Assembly (NCBI GenBank): GCA_002412925.1
Contig: DHVZ01000069.1
Location: 1 to 64,000 of the forward strand
Length of the DNA: 64,000 nt
Reading direction: 5' to 3'
Source of the DNA: Anaerolineales bacterium UBA5195
GTDB taxonomy: Bacteria; Chloroflexota; Anaerolineae; Anaerolineales; Villigracilaceae
Position numbers and translations under genes: made by a program. Positions 34,079 through 42,461 of this stretch are shown piece after piece (the stretch's first letter is position 1; each line of letters opens with the position of its first letter). Under the pieces are notes generated by a model that worked only from the letters and a program-made list of their open reading frames with translations, did not search any database and was not told where the DNA came from.

Positions 34079-35482
34079 TTACGAATGCTTGTAATTCTCC
34101 CAGCCCAGATAAGTAGTGAAAGCTTCATCAAGAGCCTCTGAAACATTTCCCATCGTCATGGCGACATGGTGTTCGAACCCGTTCTTGCACAGGTAAGCCA
34201 GTAATTTTTGCAAACCTGGTGTGTAAACAACAGCGCGATTCCCAAAGGTATCCAGCGGGTCATTGGTAATTTCACCTTGTCCGGTATAAGCGCGAATAAT
34301 CCCCTTGGTATCGTCGGTGCTAACGCGGGCGTAAGTCAGCGGCCCGGCGGCTGCAGGGCCAGCCAGTGCGCCATAGGTATTTTCCTCCCCCAAAGTAGTG
34401 CCCAAAATTGGCGCAGTTTTGATTTCGATTTCGGGAAGGAAGGATTTGGCCCAGTTCCCGCAGTGGAAGAAGACACAGCGGTCGGGATCATCGGCATAGT
34501 TGTTGTTCCAATCCACCAGCGCACCGGGAGAATTGGAGGCCAACTGCAAGGCATACATCGAAACCACGCCGGTAATATCCACTTCGCAGGCGGAAGGCAG
34601 CAACTGATTGCTCATCATGCTCATCAGGGTGCAGGCATTGATGCCATAATTTTTCTGGATAGAATCCCAACACTGCAAGGCGGTCGCCTGCAAGTCGTTG
34701 TTTTTCATCCAATCATCGATCACAATCCCCAGTTTTGCCATTCGAAGAAGAGCGGGGGATGGAACGGTGTCATGTTTAGCATAAGCGTAAATTTCATCAA
34801 GCTTGCCCTTAACTCGTGGCAAGTCATCGCTTAAGCGGGCCGCATTACCGAGAACTTCAGAAAGATCCACGGTCGTTACTGTAATGCCAGAAGCCTGCAA
34901 GATTTTTTCACTATAACGTACGGTTTGAAAAGAGCCGGGGCGGGCGCCAATTGCACCGAGGCGGGCAGTGCGCAAACCCTTGACAACCCGGCACACACTC
35001 ACGAACTTGGCCAGATCTTTTTTGAATGCTTCCGATGTAGGGCGACTGGTGTGCAGACTGGTGAGTGAAAAGGCATAGCCGTACTGGCCCAGGTTATTAC
35101 AAACCGAAATCTTGCCGCAGAAGGCATCGCGGCGGCGCTCGACATTCAACGCACCCAAATCGTCGGGATAGGCCTGCACCAAAATCGGGACATTTAATCC
35201 AGAGAGTTTGAGGGTATCGGCCACGCCTTTTTCGTCGCCAAAGTTGGGTAAAACAACCAGCACGCCATCGATGCGGTCGCGATTGGCCTTGAATAGGTCG
35301 GCGCAGGCTTTGGAATGAGCGTAAGTTTCCACGGAGCCTAGTTTGGTTTCGTCTTCGCGGAGCATGACCCCGTCGAGGTTCATTTCCTGGAACAAGGCCA
35401 GGATATCTTTCCGCGCCTCACTGACAAGATGATCAGGGAAAAAGTCGCGGTTGCCGAAAATAACGCCCAGGGCGGTTTTCAT
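34079..35482 (-). CDS. L-fucose/L-arabinose isomerase-fold protein
   Basis: 467-residue protein of the fucose/arabinose isomerase superfamily. The N-terminal Rossmann-like domains (VIFGNRDFFPDHLVSEARKD, VLVVLPNFGDEKG, PILVQAYPDD) are followed by a C-terminal barrel region with VFFHCGNWAKSFLP and a His/Asp/Glu-rich cleft (SACEVDITG, GWENY end). Members interconvert aldoses and ketoses using Mn2+. In this operon it is the only visible aldose-ketose isomerase candidate and would act before the FGGY kinase and transketolase. AAGGAG lies before ATG 35482. The exact sugar is not deducible, and some superfamily members are not isomerases. Confidence 0.85.
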   Translation of the reverse strand: MKTALGVIFGNRDFFPDHLVSEARKDILALFQEMNLDGVMLREDETKLGSVETYAHSKACADLFKANRDRIDGVLVVLPNFGDEKGVADTLKLSGLNVPILVQAYPDDLGALNVERRRDAFCGKISVCNNLGQYGYAFSLTSLHTSRPTSEAFKKDLAKFVSVCRVVKGLRTARLGAIGARPGSFQTVRYSEKILQASGITVTTVDLSEVLGNAARLSDDLPRVKGKLDEIYAYAKHDTVPSPALLRMAKLGIVIDDWMKNNDLQATALQCWDSIQKNYGINACTLMSMMSNQLLPSACEVDITGVVSMYALQLASNSPGALVDWNNNYADDPDRCVFFHCGNWAKSFLPEIEIKTAPILGTTLGEENTYGALAGPAAAGPLTYARVSTDDTKGIIRAYTGQGEITNDPLDTFGNRAVVYTPGLQKLLAYLCKNGFEHHVAMTMGNVSEALDEAFTTYLGWENYKHS

Positions 35483-35525
35483 ATTTTTCTCCTTAACTCG
35501 ATGAAATGATCTTAAAATTACAGAT

Positions 35526-35930
35526 TTATAGTTTGAAGCCCCAGGCGCCAGCCACAAGAATCACGTTGGCAAAGGGCGTAAATTCGGCGGTGCGGATAAT
35601 GGCTTTGGTCGAACCGGTCAATTTTTTGAATTCGAGGTGTGACAGGGTTTCGATGGGTACATCGCCCAGCAACTTTTGAATCCCGGCGTAAATGTGCGGG
35701 CTTTTGGTCAAAATATCCTCAGAAACATAGGCCTTTTCAACGAACATTTCAGTCATTACAACTTCAAGCGTTTCCAAAAAGCCAGGAACGCCGGGTTTCA
35801 ACGCCAGGTCGATGCGTTCGGTGGTGTCTGGAACGGGCAACCCGGCATCTGCCACGGTCAGCATGTCAGAGTGTTCAAGATGGGCAATCACAGTCGAGAT
35901 GGGCGCATTGATAATGCCAGTTTTTTTCAT
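35526..35930 (-). CDS. rbsD: D-ribose pyranase / RbsD-FucU mutarotase
   Basis: 134-residue protein aligned over its full length with RbsD: N-terminal KKTGIINAPISTVIAHLEHSD contains the conserved His; ADAGLPVP, RIDLALKPGVPGF and the C-terminal AVIR-like AIIRTAEFTPFANVIL follow. It catalyses interconversion of pyranose and furanose forms of ribose or a related sugar to feed the kinase. Its ATG overlaps the stop of rbsK by one base (TAATG), with AAAGGAG upstream. Confidence 0.93.
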   Translation of the reverse strand: MKKTGIINAPISTVIAHLEHSDMLTVADAGLPVPDTTERIDLALKPGVPGFLETLEVVMTEMFVEKAYVSEDILTKSPHIYAGIQKLLGDVPIETLSHLEFKKLTGSTKAIIRTAEFTPFANVILVAGAWGFKL

Positions 35931-36856
35931 TACGACTTACTCCTTTCAGACAGAAACCGAGTTACTTCCTCACGGCGGGGGAGCGAAGGCTGGGCTCCAT
36001 CGCGGGTAACTGAAAGCGCCGCTGCGGCGCTGGCAAATTCGGCAGCGGCTGGCAGGGATTTCCCTTCACAAAGCCCGACCGCCAGCGCACCGACGAAACA
36101 ATCTCCAGCGGCCGTGGTGTCAACAGCCTGCACCGGGCAGGCTGGAATGCGCGTTTCTTGTCCTGATGCGCTGAAAAGAGCTGCGCCTCGGTTACCCAGG
36201 GTCACAATCAGGTTTTTTGTGCCCAGCGAGAGTAGTTTTTCGGCGGCCTGGCGATACTCGCCAGGCGCTTGCAGCTGTACGCCGGTCATCAGGGCGATTT
36301 CATATTCATTGGGTAACAAAACATCGACAAGTTCAAGTAAATCTTTTTCCAAAACCTGGGCCGGAGCCGGGTTCAAAAGCACTTTTGCGCCTCGGCGAAA
36401 AGCAGTTCTTGCCGCAGCGTAAATAGTATCGAGCGGGGTTTCAAGCGGCATGACCAGCGCGTCAAATTTTCCAATGCTTTGCATGGCCTTTTCAACCTCA
36501 ACGCCGGTCAGTCGAAAATTAGCGCCAGAAGCAACGGCGATGCTGTTTTGCCCCTGCGCATCCACCTGGATCAGCGCCACGCCGGTGGCTGCCTCGGGGT
36601 GAACGAGAACATGGGTGGTATTAATACCTTCCGCGACAAGCGTGGCCCGCATTTCCCTGCCAAAGGCATCGTCACCCAGACAGCCTATCATCGTGACATG
36701 CGCTCCCAAGCGCGCAGCGGCCACGGCCTGATTTGCGCCCTTGCCTCCCGGAAACGTCTTGAACACGCCTCCCAGCAGGGTCTCACCCGGTCGCGGGATT
36801 TGCGGGATTTGTACCACCAGATCCATGTTGAGACTTCCAACCACAACGATGTTCAT
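35930..36856 (-). CDS. rbsK: Ribokinase RbsK
   Basis: 308-residue PfkB-family kinase with ribokinase hallmarks: N-terminal NMDLVVQIPQIPRPGETLLG, the substrate loop GGKGANQAVAAARLGA and the anion-hole/catalytic motif DTTAAGDCFVGALAVG with the catalytic Asp. It phosphorylates ribose (or a related pentose) at the 5 position using ATP. It is translationally coupled to rbsD and located after the tandem binding-protein gene, separated by a 193-nt gap holding a hairpin. The ribosome-binding site before ATG 36856 is weak (AAGAAG). Confidence 0.92.
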   Translation of the reverse strand: MNIVVVGSLNMDLVVQIPQIPRPGETLLGGVFKTFPGGKGANQAVAAARLGAHVTMIGCLGDDAFGREMRATLVAEGINTTHVLVHPEAATGVALIQVDAQGQNSIAVASGANFRLTGVEVEKAMQSIGKFDALVMPLETPLDTIYAAARTAFRRGAKVLLNPAPAQVLEKDLLELVDVLLPNEYEIALMTGVQLQAPGEYRQAAEKLLSLGTKNLIVTLGNRGAALFSASGQETRIPACPVQAVDTTAAGDCFVGALAVGLCEGKSLPAAAEFASAAAALSVTRDGAQPSLPRREEVTRFLSERSKS

Positions 36857-36960
36857 ATCAGCACTTCTTTATTTGAAGTATAAAAGACGTATAATTACAA
36901 AACACCTTGCATTGCATGGGTCTGGCCGCGAACCTGGTTCCATGTGGCAGGTGTCCCTTT

Positions 36961-36999
36961 GGAGGTGGCAGGACGGTTGTAAAGCCGCCCGCCACCTCC
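36961..36999 (-). terminator. Hairpin between the tandem RbsB gene and rbsK
   Basis: GGAGGTGGC (36961-36969) pairs with GCCACCTCC (36991-36999), with further CGG/CCG pairing inside the loop. It follows the binding-protein stop by about 50 nt. With no T run on the minus strand it more likely limits 3' decay or causes partial termination, favouring high binding-protein expression. Confidence 0.5.
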
Positions 37000-37049
37000 C
37001 CTGTTACATCAACCCAGCTGTAACAGCGATATTTTAAGATTCAAGCAAC

Positions 37050-38957
37050 CTACGGGCAACTGGTTTTGCCATTGGGAGCAAAGCCTGTATACTGGCAGGC
37101 GTTTTCGGGGGTCAACAGAACCATATCGATGGTTTGTTTCTCGGGCTTGCCAGTTTTGCCGGTCTTGATGAAAGCATCAGCCTGGAGGGCTGCCTGGGTG
37201 GCAAGTTCCGCCACAGGTTGCAGCGCACCGGCATCGATTTCACCAGCCAGGATCGACTTGTTAACATCATCGGAGCCATCAAAACCAACCACGATGACAT
37301 CTTTGCGGCCGGCCGCAAGCAGCGCAGCCTGGGCGCCCAAGGCCATCGTGTCGTTGCCGCAGATGACACCCTTGACTTCAGGATGCGCCTGGAGCAGGCT
37401 TTCCATCACGCTGAAGCCTTCAGTCTGGCTCCAGTTGGCGGTCTGTTGGGCAACCATCTTCATACCGGGCATGGCATCGAGTACTTCATGATAGCCATCC
37501 GAGCGGACGTGGGCATTGGTGTCGGTGTCCTTGCCGGTCAGTTCGATGTACTCGCCCTTTTCGCCCATCAGCTTGGCAAAATATTCGGCCAGGATGGTCG
37601 CGCCCTGGTAGTTGTTCGAGACGATCTGCGAAACGGCAACGCCTTCTTTGGTGATCTCGCGATCAATCAGGAAGGTTGGAACGCCAGCATCTTTGGCTTT
37701 TTGGATGGCCGCGACACTCGCGTCGGCTCCAGCGTTATCGAGGATGATGGCCACAGCCTTCTGGGCAATGCAGCTATCGATCTGCTCGCTCTGCTTGTTG
37801 GCATCGTCGCCGTGGACGAGCTTCAGGGCAGTATAACCAAGCTCTTCAACCTTCTTGGCGGCAATTTCCTGCTGGGTGCCAAAGAACGGGTTTTCCACCG
37901 GGGGCACAATCACGCAGATCAAGCCGCCCGCGGAGGCAGCCGCAGGGGGAGCAACACAGGGTTCGGTCTTGCCATTCGGGGCAAAGCCGGTGTAATGGCA
38001 AGCATTTTCGGGGGTCAGCAAAACCATATCGATGGATTGCTTCTCGGGTTTGCCGGTTTTGCCGGTCTTGATGAAAGCATCCGCCTGGAGGACAGCCTGG
38101 GTGGCAAGTTCCGCCACGGGCTGCAGCGCGCCAGCATCAATTTCGCCCTTCAGCATGGACTCGTTGACATCATCGGAACCATCGAAACCAACCACGATGA
38201 CATCTTTGCGGCCGGCCGCAAGCAGCGCAGCCTGGGCGCCCAAGGCCATCGTGTCGTTGCCGCAGATGACACCCTTGACTTCGGGGTGCGCCTGGAGCAG
38301 GCTTTCCATCACGCTGAAGCCTTCAGTCTGGCTCCAGTTGGCGGTCTGTTGGGCAACCATCTTCATGCCGGGCAGTTTATCGAGCACATCATGGTAACCG
38401 TCCGAGCGGACGTGGGCATTGGTGTCGGTGTCTTTGCCGGTCAGTTCGATGTATTCGCCTTTTTCGCCCATCAGCTTGGCAAAGTGCTCGGCCAAGAGGC
38501 TCGCGCCCTGGAAGTTGTTCGAGACGATCTGCGAAACAGCCACGCCTTCTTTGGTGATCTCGCGATCAATCAGGAAGGTTGGGATGCCTGCGTCTTTGGC
38601 TTTTTGGATGGCCGCGACACTCGCATCGGCTCCAGCGTTATCGAGGATGATGGCCACAGCCTTCTGGGCAATGCAGCTATCGATCTGCTCGCTCTGCTTG
38701 TTGGCATCGTCGCCGTGGACAAGCTTCAGAGCCTTATAGCCAAGTTCTTCGGCCTTTTTGGCTGCAATTTCTTGCTGGGTACCAAAGAACGGGTTTTCCA
38801 CCGGAGGCACAATCACACAGATCAGACCGCCCGCGGAGGCAGCCGCAGGGGCAGAGGGAGCCTGTTCAGTAGCTGTAGCAGCAGGCTGACAGGCGCTGAG
38901 CACCATACCAAGTACGGCAAGTAAACTCAGGAAAACGACCAACTTTTTGTTAGACAT
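37050..38957 (-). CDS. Tandem-duplicated RbsB-type sugar-binding lipoprotein
   Basis: 635-residue lipoprotein with one signal peptide (LSAC, Cys23) and two complete RbsB-type binding domains at about 43-343 and 344-635. Each starts GGLICVIVPPVENPFFGTQQ and ends TPENAC.YTGFAPNGKT. By eye the halves differ at only about 20 of 290 positions. Typical RbsB has one domain of about 290 residues. Both cores keep the same cleft residues (NPFFG, DREI, GNDTMA, GFDGSDD), so both should bind ligand. GAGGAG precedes ATG 38957. It is the receptor of the RbsA/RbsC transporter encoded upstream in the operon. A collapsed pair of adjacent genes is the alternative, but the frame is continuous. Confidence 0.92.
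   Translation of the reverse strand: MSNKKLVVFLSLLAVLGMVLSACQPAATATEQAPSAPAAASAGGLICVIVPPVENPFFGTQQEIAAKKAEELGYKALKLVHGDDANKQSEQIDSCIAQKAVAIILDNAGADASVAAIQKAKDAGIPTFLIDREITKEGVAVSQIVSNNFQGASLLAEHFAKLMGEKGEYIELTGKDTDTNAHVRSDGYHDVLDKLPGMKMVAQQTANWSQTEGFSVMESLLQAHPEVKGVICGNDTMALGAQAALLAAGRKDVIVVGFDGSDDVNESMLKGEIDAGALQPVAELATQAVLQADAFIKTGKTGKPEKQSIDMVLLTPENACHYTGFAPNGKTEPCVAPPAAASAGGLICVIVPPVENPFFGTQQEIAAKKVEELGYTALKLVHGDDANKQSEQIDSCIAQKAVAIILDNAGADASVAAIQKAKDAGVPTFLIDREITKEGVAVSQIVSNNYQGATILAEYFAKLMGEKGEYIELTGKDTDTNAHVRSDGYHEVLDAMPGMKMVAQQTANWSQTEGFSVMESLLQAHPEVKGVICGNDTMALGAQAALLAAGRKDVIVVGFDGSDDVNKSILAGEIDAGALQPVAELATQAALQADAFIKTGKTGKPEKQTIDMVLLTPENACQYTGFAPNGKTSCP
37060..38853. repeat. Intragenic 903-bp tandem duplication
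   Basis: The two halves of the binding-protein gene are direct repeats with a 903-bp offset (for example 37905 corresponds to 38808), equal to 301 codons. Long stretches are identical at the DNA level, such as the segment around 37290-37440 compared with 38193-38343. This indicates recent duplication or continuing gene conversion. Confidence 0.9.
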
Positions 38958-39087
38958 AACATTCTCCTCTTTAAATTTGGGTGTTACAAAATTTGAACAA
39001 AATGAGACACCGGTTAAGCAAACACAGGGTTTATCGATGGGTATGCAACTCCTTTCTGAAGTTTCTGCTGTAATAAATTTGAGGATG

Positions 39088-40167
39088 TCACTTCATTTCC
39101 TGTTGTTTTTGAAGTGCGATTCGCTCCTGCATGCGCGCCTGGACCTGGTCAATAATCACGGCCAGCACGATAACAGCACCTTTGATCACATTCTGCCAGA
39201 AGGACGAAACCCCCATCATCACCAGACCATCTCCCAACACACCGATGACGAAGGCGCCAATCAACGTGCCACCAATGCTGCCGCGTCCGCCATCCAGCGA
39301 AGTACCACCCAGCACCACCGCCGCAATCGCGGTCAACTCAAAGCTCTCACCGGTTGCAGGGTGCGCCGCGACCAACTGCGAGGCGATAATCAAACCCACC
39401 ATTGCTGCGCAGAACCCACTGATGCTGTAGACAATCACTTTGGTGCGATTGACGCGCACGCCCGAAAGTTCAGCCGCGCGTTCGTTCCCGCCAATCGCAT
39501 ACACATGGCGGCCAAATGGCAGGCGGCTGGAGACAATGTAAGCCACCACCGCGAAGGCCACCATCAGCCAAATCGAGTAATTGATGCCTAAGAAACTGCC
39601 GGCCCCCAGGATTGGAAACCCGGTATTTCCATATTCGGACCGCCCGATCAAATTGGGAAAGGTGTAGCCATTGTTGCGCAAACCGGCAATCCCGCGCGCC
39701 ACATATAACATGCCGAGGGTGGCAATAAATGGAGCCACATTGAAGCGTGTGATGATTAGGCCGCTGATAGCGCCCATCAGGGTTCCGATTGCCAGCGAAA
39801 TTGCAATGATCGTCCAGGTATGGGGGTAAACGATCACCCCAAGTTGTGGCAGGTTGATGCCTTCATTTATCAATCCACCGGCAATCATGGCGGTCATGCC
39901 CACAATCGAGCCAACCGACAGGTCAATGCCGCCGGTCAGGATGACAAAGGTCATTCCGATGGCCAGCAGCGCATTGATAGCCACATGCTTCGACATAATG
40001 ACAATATTGCCTGTGCTCAGGAACTGTGGCGACATTGAGGTAAAAACAACCAGGACCAGGATGAGAGCAATAAAAGCCCGGCCTCGCAAAAGGAACTGTT
40101 GCACATCTGTCTTGGTAATACCACGCTTTTTCAACTGCCCTGAATTTAATTTATTTTCCTGTTGCAT
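39088..40167 (-). CDS. rbsC: RbsC-type ribose/pentose ABC transporter permease
   Basis: 359-residue permease of the RbsC class with about ten membrane segments. It has LTGGIDLSVGSIVGMTAMIAG near the N-terminus, the cytoplasmic-loop motif AIGGNERAAELSGVRVNRTK and LGGTSLDGGRGSIGGTLIGA near the end. ATG 40167 is chosen because GGAGG lies 8 nt upstream, whereas the longer frame to 40257 lacks a ribosome-binding site. It overlaps the end of rbsA by 17 nt. Together with RbsA and the tandem receptor it makes a CUT2 importer. Confidence 0.93.
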   Translation of the reverse strand: MQQENKLNSGQLKKRGITKTDVQQFLLRGRAFIALILVLVVFTSMSPQFLSTGNIVIMSKHVAINALLAIGMTFVILTGGIDLSVGSIVGMTAMIAGGLINEGINLPQLGVIVYPHTWTIIAISLAIGTLMGAISGLIITRFNVAPFIATLGMLYVARGIAGLRNNGYTFPNLIGRSEYGNTGFPILGAGSFLGINYSIWLMVAFAVVAYIVSSRLPFGRHVYAIGGNERAAELSGVRVNRTKVIVYSISGFCAAMVGLIIASQLVAAHPATGESFELTAIAAVVLGGTSLDGGRGSIGGTLIGAFVIGVLGDGLVMMGVSSFWQNVIKGAVIVLAVIIDQVQARMQERIALQKQQEMK

Positions 40168-41752
40168 GATGGTTGCCTCCATTTGTTGATGGGCCGTGAC
40201 CAATGGCTGAAGCCGCGACCAGTTTTTCTTCAGTAGCTTCTTGATGAGTGAACTCACCCGTAATCGCGCCCTTTGACATGACCAGAATTCGGTCAGACAT
40301 CGCCAGGATTTCCTTCAGCTCCGACGAGACGAAAATCACCCCGTATTTTTGTCCGGCCAGGCGATTCATAATCTCGAAAATCTCCGATTTTGCACCCACA
40401 TCGATGCCGCGCGTTGGTTCATCGAGCAGTAACACCTTCGGTTTGGTAAGCAGACCTTTGGCCACGACCACCTTTTGCTGGTTGCCGCCGCTCAAGGAAG
40501 TAATTGGCTGTTGTGAATTTGCCACGCGAATGGACAATTCCTTGATTTGCTGTTCGGTGGCTGATTTTTCCTGCTTGCGCATCAGGAAAGCTCCCTTGAG
40601 GTAGTTCTTCAGGCTGGAAAGCAGCATGTTATCCATCACCGAAAGCGTTTGTACCAGGCCATAGCGCTGGCGGTCTTCAGGGACCAGCACGAACCCGGCC
40701 TGGATGCGCTCCGAAACAGTTTTGGAGGTGACTGAAGCGCCATTCAACCAGACTTTCCCGACTGTTTGCAAGTGCGCGCCTGCCAGGCAATCCACCAAAT
40801 CGGAACGCCCGGCGCCCATCAGGCCATAAAAGCCCAGGATTTCACCTTCGCGCAACTCAAAAGAGACGTGGTCAAGTACGTACCCACCTCCATGACGCGG
40901 CAAGGTCAGGTCTTCCACTTTGAGAAGCACCTCGCCCAACGGCCGTTCTTTACGGGTGAACAAGGCCGCCGGGTTGCGTCCGACCATTTTCTCGATCAGC
41001 CAGGAGACGTTCACTTTTGCAGCCTCTGCTTCAGCCACTTTGCGGCCATCGCGCAAAACAGTAATGGTATCGCCAATTTGAAGCAGTTCCTCGAGTTTGT
41101 GTGAAATATAGATGATGGCGACTCCGTGAGATTTGAGTTCACGAATGACCCGGAATAAAACCTCCACCTCAGAGGCGCTCAGAGCCGAAGTTGGCTCATC
41201 CATAATCAGGATGCGCACCTCCTGGGTCAGGGCTTTGGCAATTTCAACAATTTGCTGCTGCCCAATGCGCAAGTCTCCGACCAGCACATTCGGGTCAATC
41301 TTTTGTTCGAGCCGCTTGACCAGTTCGATGGCGCGTTGTTTCTCCAACTTTTGGTCAATCAGCCCATTTTGGCTGATTTCGCGTGCCAGGTAAATATTGT
41401 CGACTACGCTCAGGTTGGCGCACAGGTTGAGTTCCTGGTAAATGATGCCAATGCCCAGGCGGGTTGCGTCGAGCGGGGAATGCAGATGGATTTCCTGGCC
41501 ATCGAGCAGAATTTTCCCGTGGGTGGGCTGCTCAACCCCGGCCAGGATTTTCATCAGTGTGGACTTCCCTGCGCCGTTTTCGCCAATCAAAACATTGACT
41601 TTGCCTCTGCGCACATCGAACGAGACATCCTCCAGCGCTACCGTACCTGGAAAGATTTTTGTAACATTCTCAGCTCTCAGAATGACTTCGTCTGAATCGC
41701 GTTTAATTATCGAAGCAGGCTGCGGGGCGAGAACGGGGGTTATTTCAGGCAT
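40151..41752 (-). CDS. rbsA: RbsA-type sugar ABC transporter ATP-binding protein
   Basis: 533-residue protein with two nucleotide-binding domains. Domain 1 has Walker A GENGAGKST at 57-65, signature LRIGQQQIVEIAKAL and Walker B LIMDEPTSAL. Domain 2 has GLMGAGRSDL, LSGGNQQKVVVAKGL and LLLDEPTRGIDVGAK. An N-terminal extension of about 20 residues and a C-terminal extension with a His-rich end flank the core. It lies 3 nt after the DUF2291 gene and overlaps rbsC. It drives uptake of the pentose recognised by the tandem binding protein. Confidence 0.93.
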   Translation of the reverse strand: MPEITPVLAPQPASIIKRDSDEVILRAENVTKIFPGTVALEDVSFDVRRGKVNVLIGENGAGKSTLMKILAGVEQPTHGKILLDGQEIHLHSPLDATRLGIGIIYQELNLCANLSVVDNIYLAREISQNGLIDQKLEKQRAIELVKRLEQKIDPNVLVGDLRIGQQQIVEIAKALTQEVRILIMDEPTSALSASEVEVLFRVIRELKSHGVAIIYISHKLEELLQIGDTITVLRDGRKVAEAEAAKVNVSWLIEKMVGRNPAALFTRKERPLGEVLLKVEDLTLPRHGGGYVLDHVSFELREGEILGFYGLMGAGRSDLVDCLAGAHLQTVGKVWLNGASVTSKTVSERIQAGFVLVPEDRQRYGLVQTLSVMDNMLLSSLKNYLKGAFLMRKQEKSATEQQIKELSIRVANSQQPITSLSGGNQQKVVVAKGLLTKPKVLLLDEPTRGIDVGAKSEIFEIMNRLAGQKYGVIFVSSELKEILAMSDRILVMSKGAITGEFTHQEATEEKLVAASAIGHGPSTNGGNHHATGK

Positions 41753-41755
41753 GGG

Positions 41756-42457
41756 TTATTCTCCCAACTTGATTTGAATCGGGACAACTTTAATTTCCTT
41801 CAGGTCAATCTGGATCAGGTTGAAGGTGCGGATGGTGAAGGCACCCTGGAAGGAGATGGTTTTGCCCATCAGGTTGCTCTTATCCAGGGAGCCAAGCACC
41901 TGGGTCAGAACGCGTTTGTTGATTTCAGAAGTCACTTTCCCGTATTCGGTCTGTTCTTTGAAATCGCCAAAACTGATGAAACCGACCGCATCACGCACCG
42001 AGGTCTCGTCGCTGGGAATGCGGGTGCCGATATAAAGCAAGACCTTGATCGGGCCGCTATAGTCGTCCAGGACCACTTCCACTGTTCCCAGGCTGGTCTC
42101 GGCGTTGACACCGACAATCTTGCCGCTGCCCTTGACCATGTAAGCATGCGCCTCACCAACAGTGATCAGACCATACTTTTTGGCAATTCCAACCAGGGTT
42201 TCTTTGGGGGCGGTTCCATCAGTATCCGGCTGTATTTCTGTCAGAATTTTGGAAAGCTCCACCGCTTTTTGTTCAAAAGCTGGGATAAGTTTGCTGTCCC
42301 AGATGCTGTCGACATACGCAGGCGGGTCAAAGGCCTCGCTTTTAGCGGCTTTTTCGACATCTTCAATTCTAACGACGGTGAACCCGTAACGCCCTACAAG
42401 CACCACGATGATGAGAACTACCAGCGCAACGATGATTGTGACTGTTTTTTGTTTCAT
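41756..42457 (-). CDS. DUF2291 family membrane-anchored protein
   Basis: 233-residue protein with an N-terminal membrane anchor (about 5-24) and an extracytoplasmic domain (VDSIWDSKLIPAFEQKAVELSKIL, GKIVGVNAETSLGTVEVVLDDYSGP, VRDAVGFISFGDF). This is the DUF2291 pattern. Family members are encoded beside CUT2 sugar transporters, and their function is not established; a chaperone or accessory role for the transporter is possible. No lipobox Cys is visible here, unlike many members. ATG 42457 has AAGGA 8 nt upstream; the longer frame overlaps the kinase gene. It is located between the FGGY kinase and rbsA. Confidence 0.82.
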   Translation of the reverse strand: MKQKTVTIIVALVVLIIVVLVGRYGFTVVRIEDVEKAAKSEAFDPPAYVDSIWDSKLIPAFEQKAVELSKILTEIQPDTDGTAPKETLVGIAKKYGLITVGEAHAYMVKGSGKIVGVNAETSLGTVEVVLDDYSGPIKVLLYIGTRIPSDETSVRDAVGFISFGDFKEQTEYGKVTSEINKRVLTQVLGSLDKSNLMGKTISFQGAFTIRTFNLIQIDLKEIKVVPIQIKLGE

Positions 42458-42461
42458 GCCT

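Noticed and set aside
37134..38924. 596-codon plus-strand open frame opposite the tandem RbsB gene
   Set aside because: It is an antisense shadow: it mirrors the duplicated minus-strand gene, has no ribosome-binding site, and the minus-strand product matches RbsB along its length.
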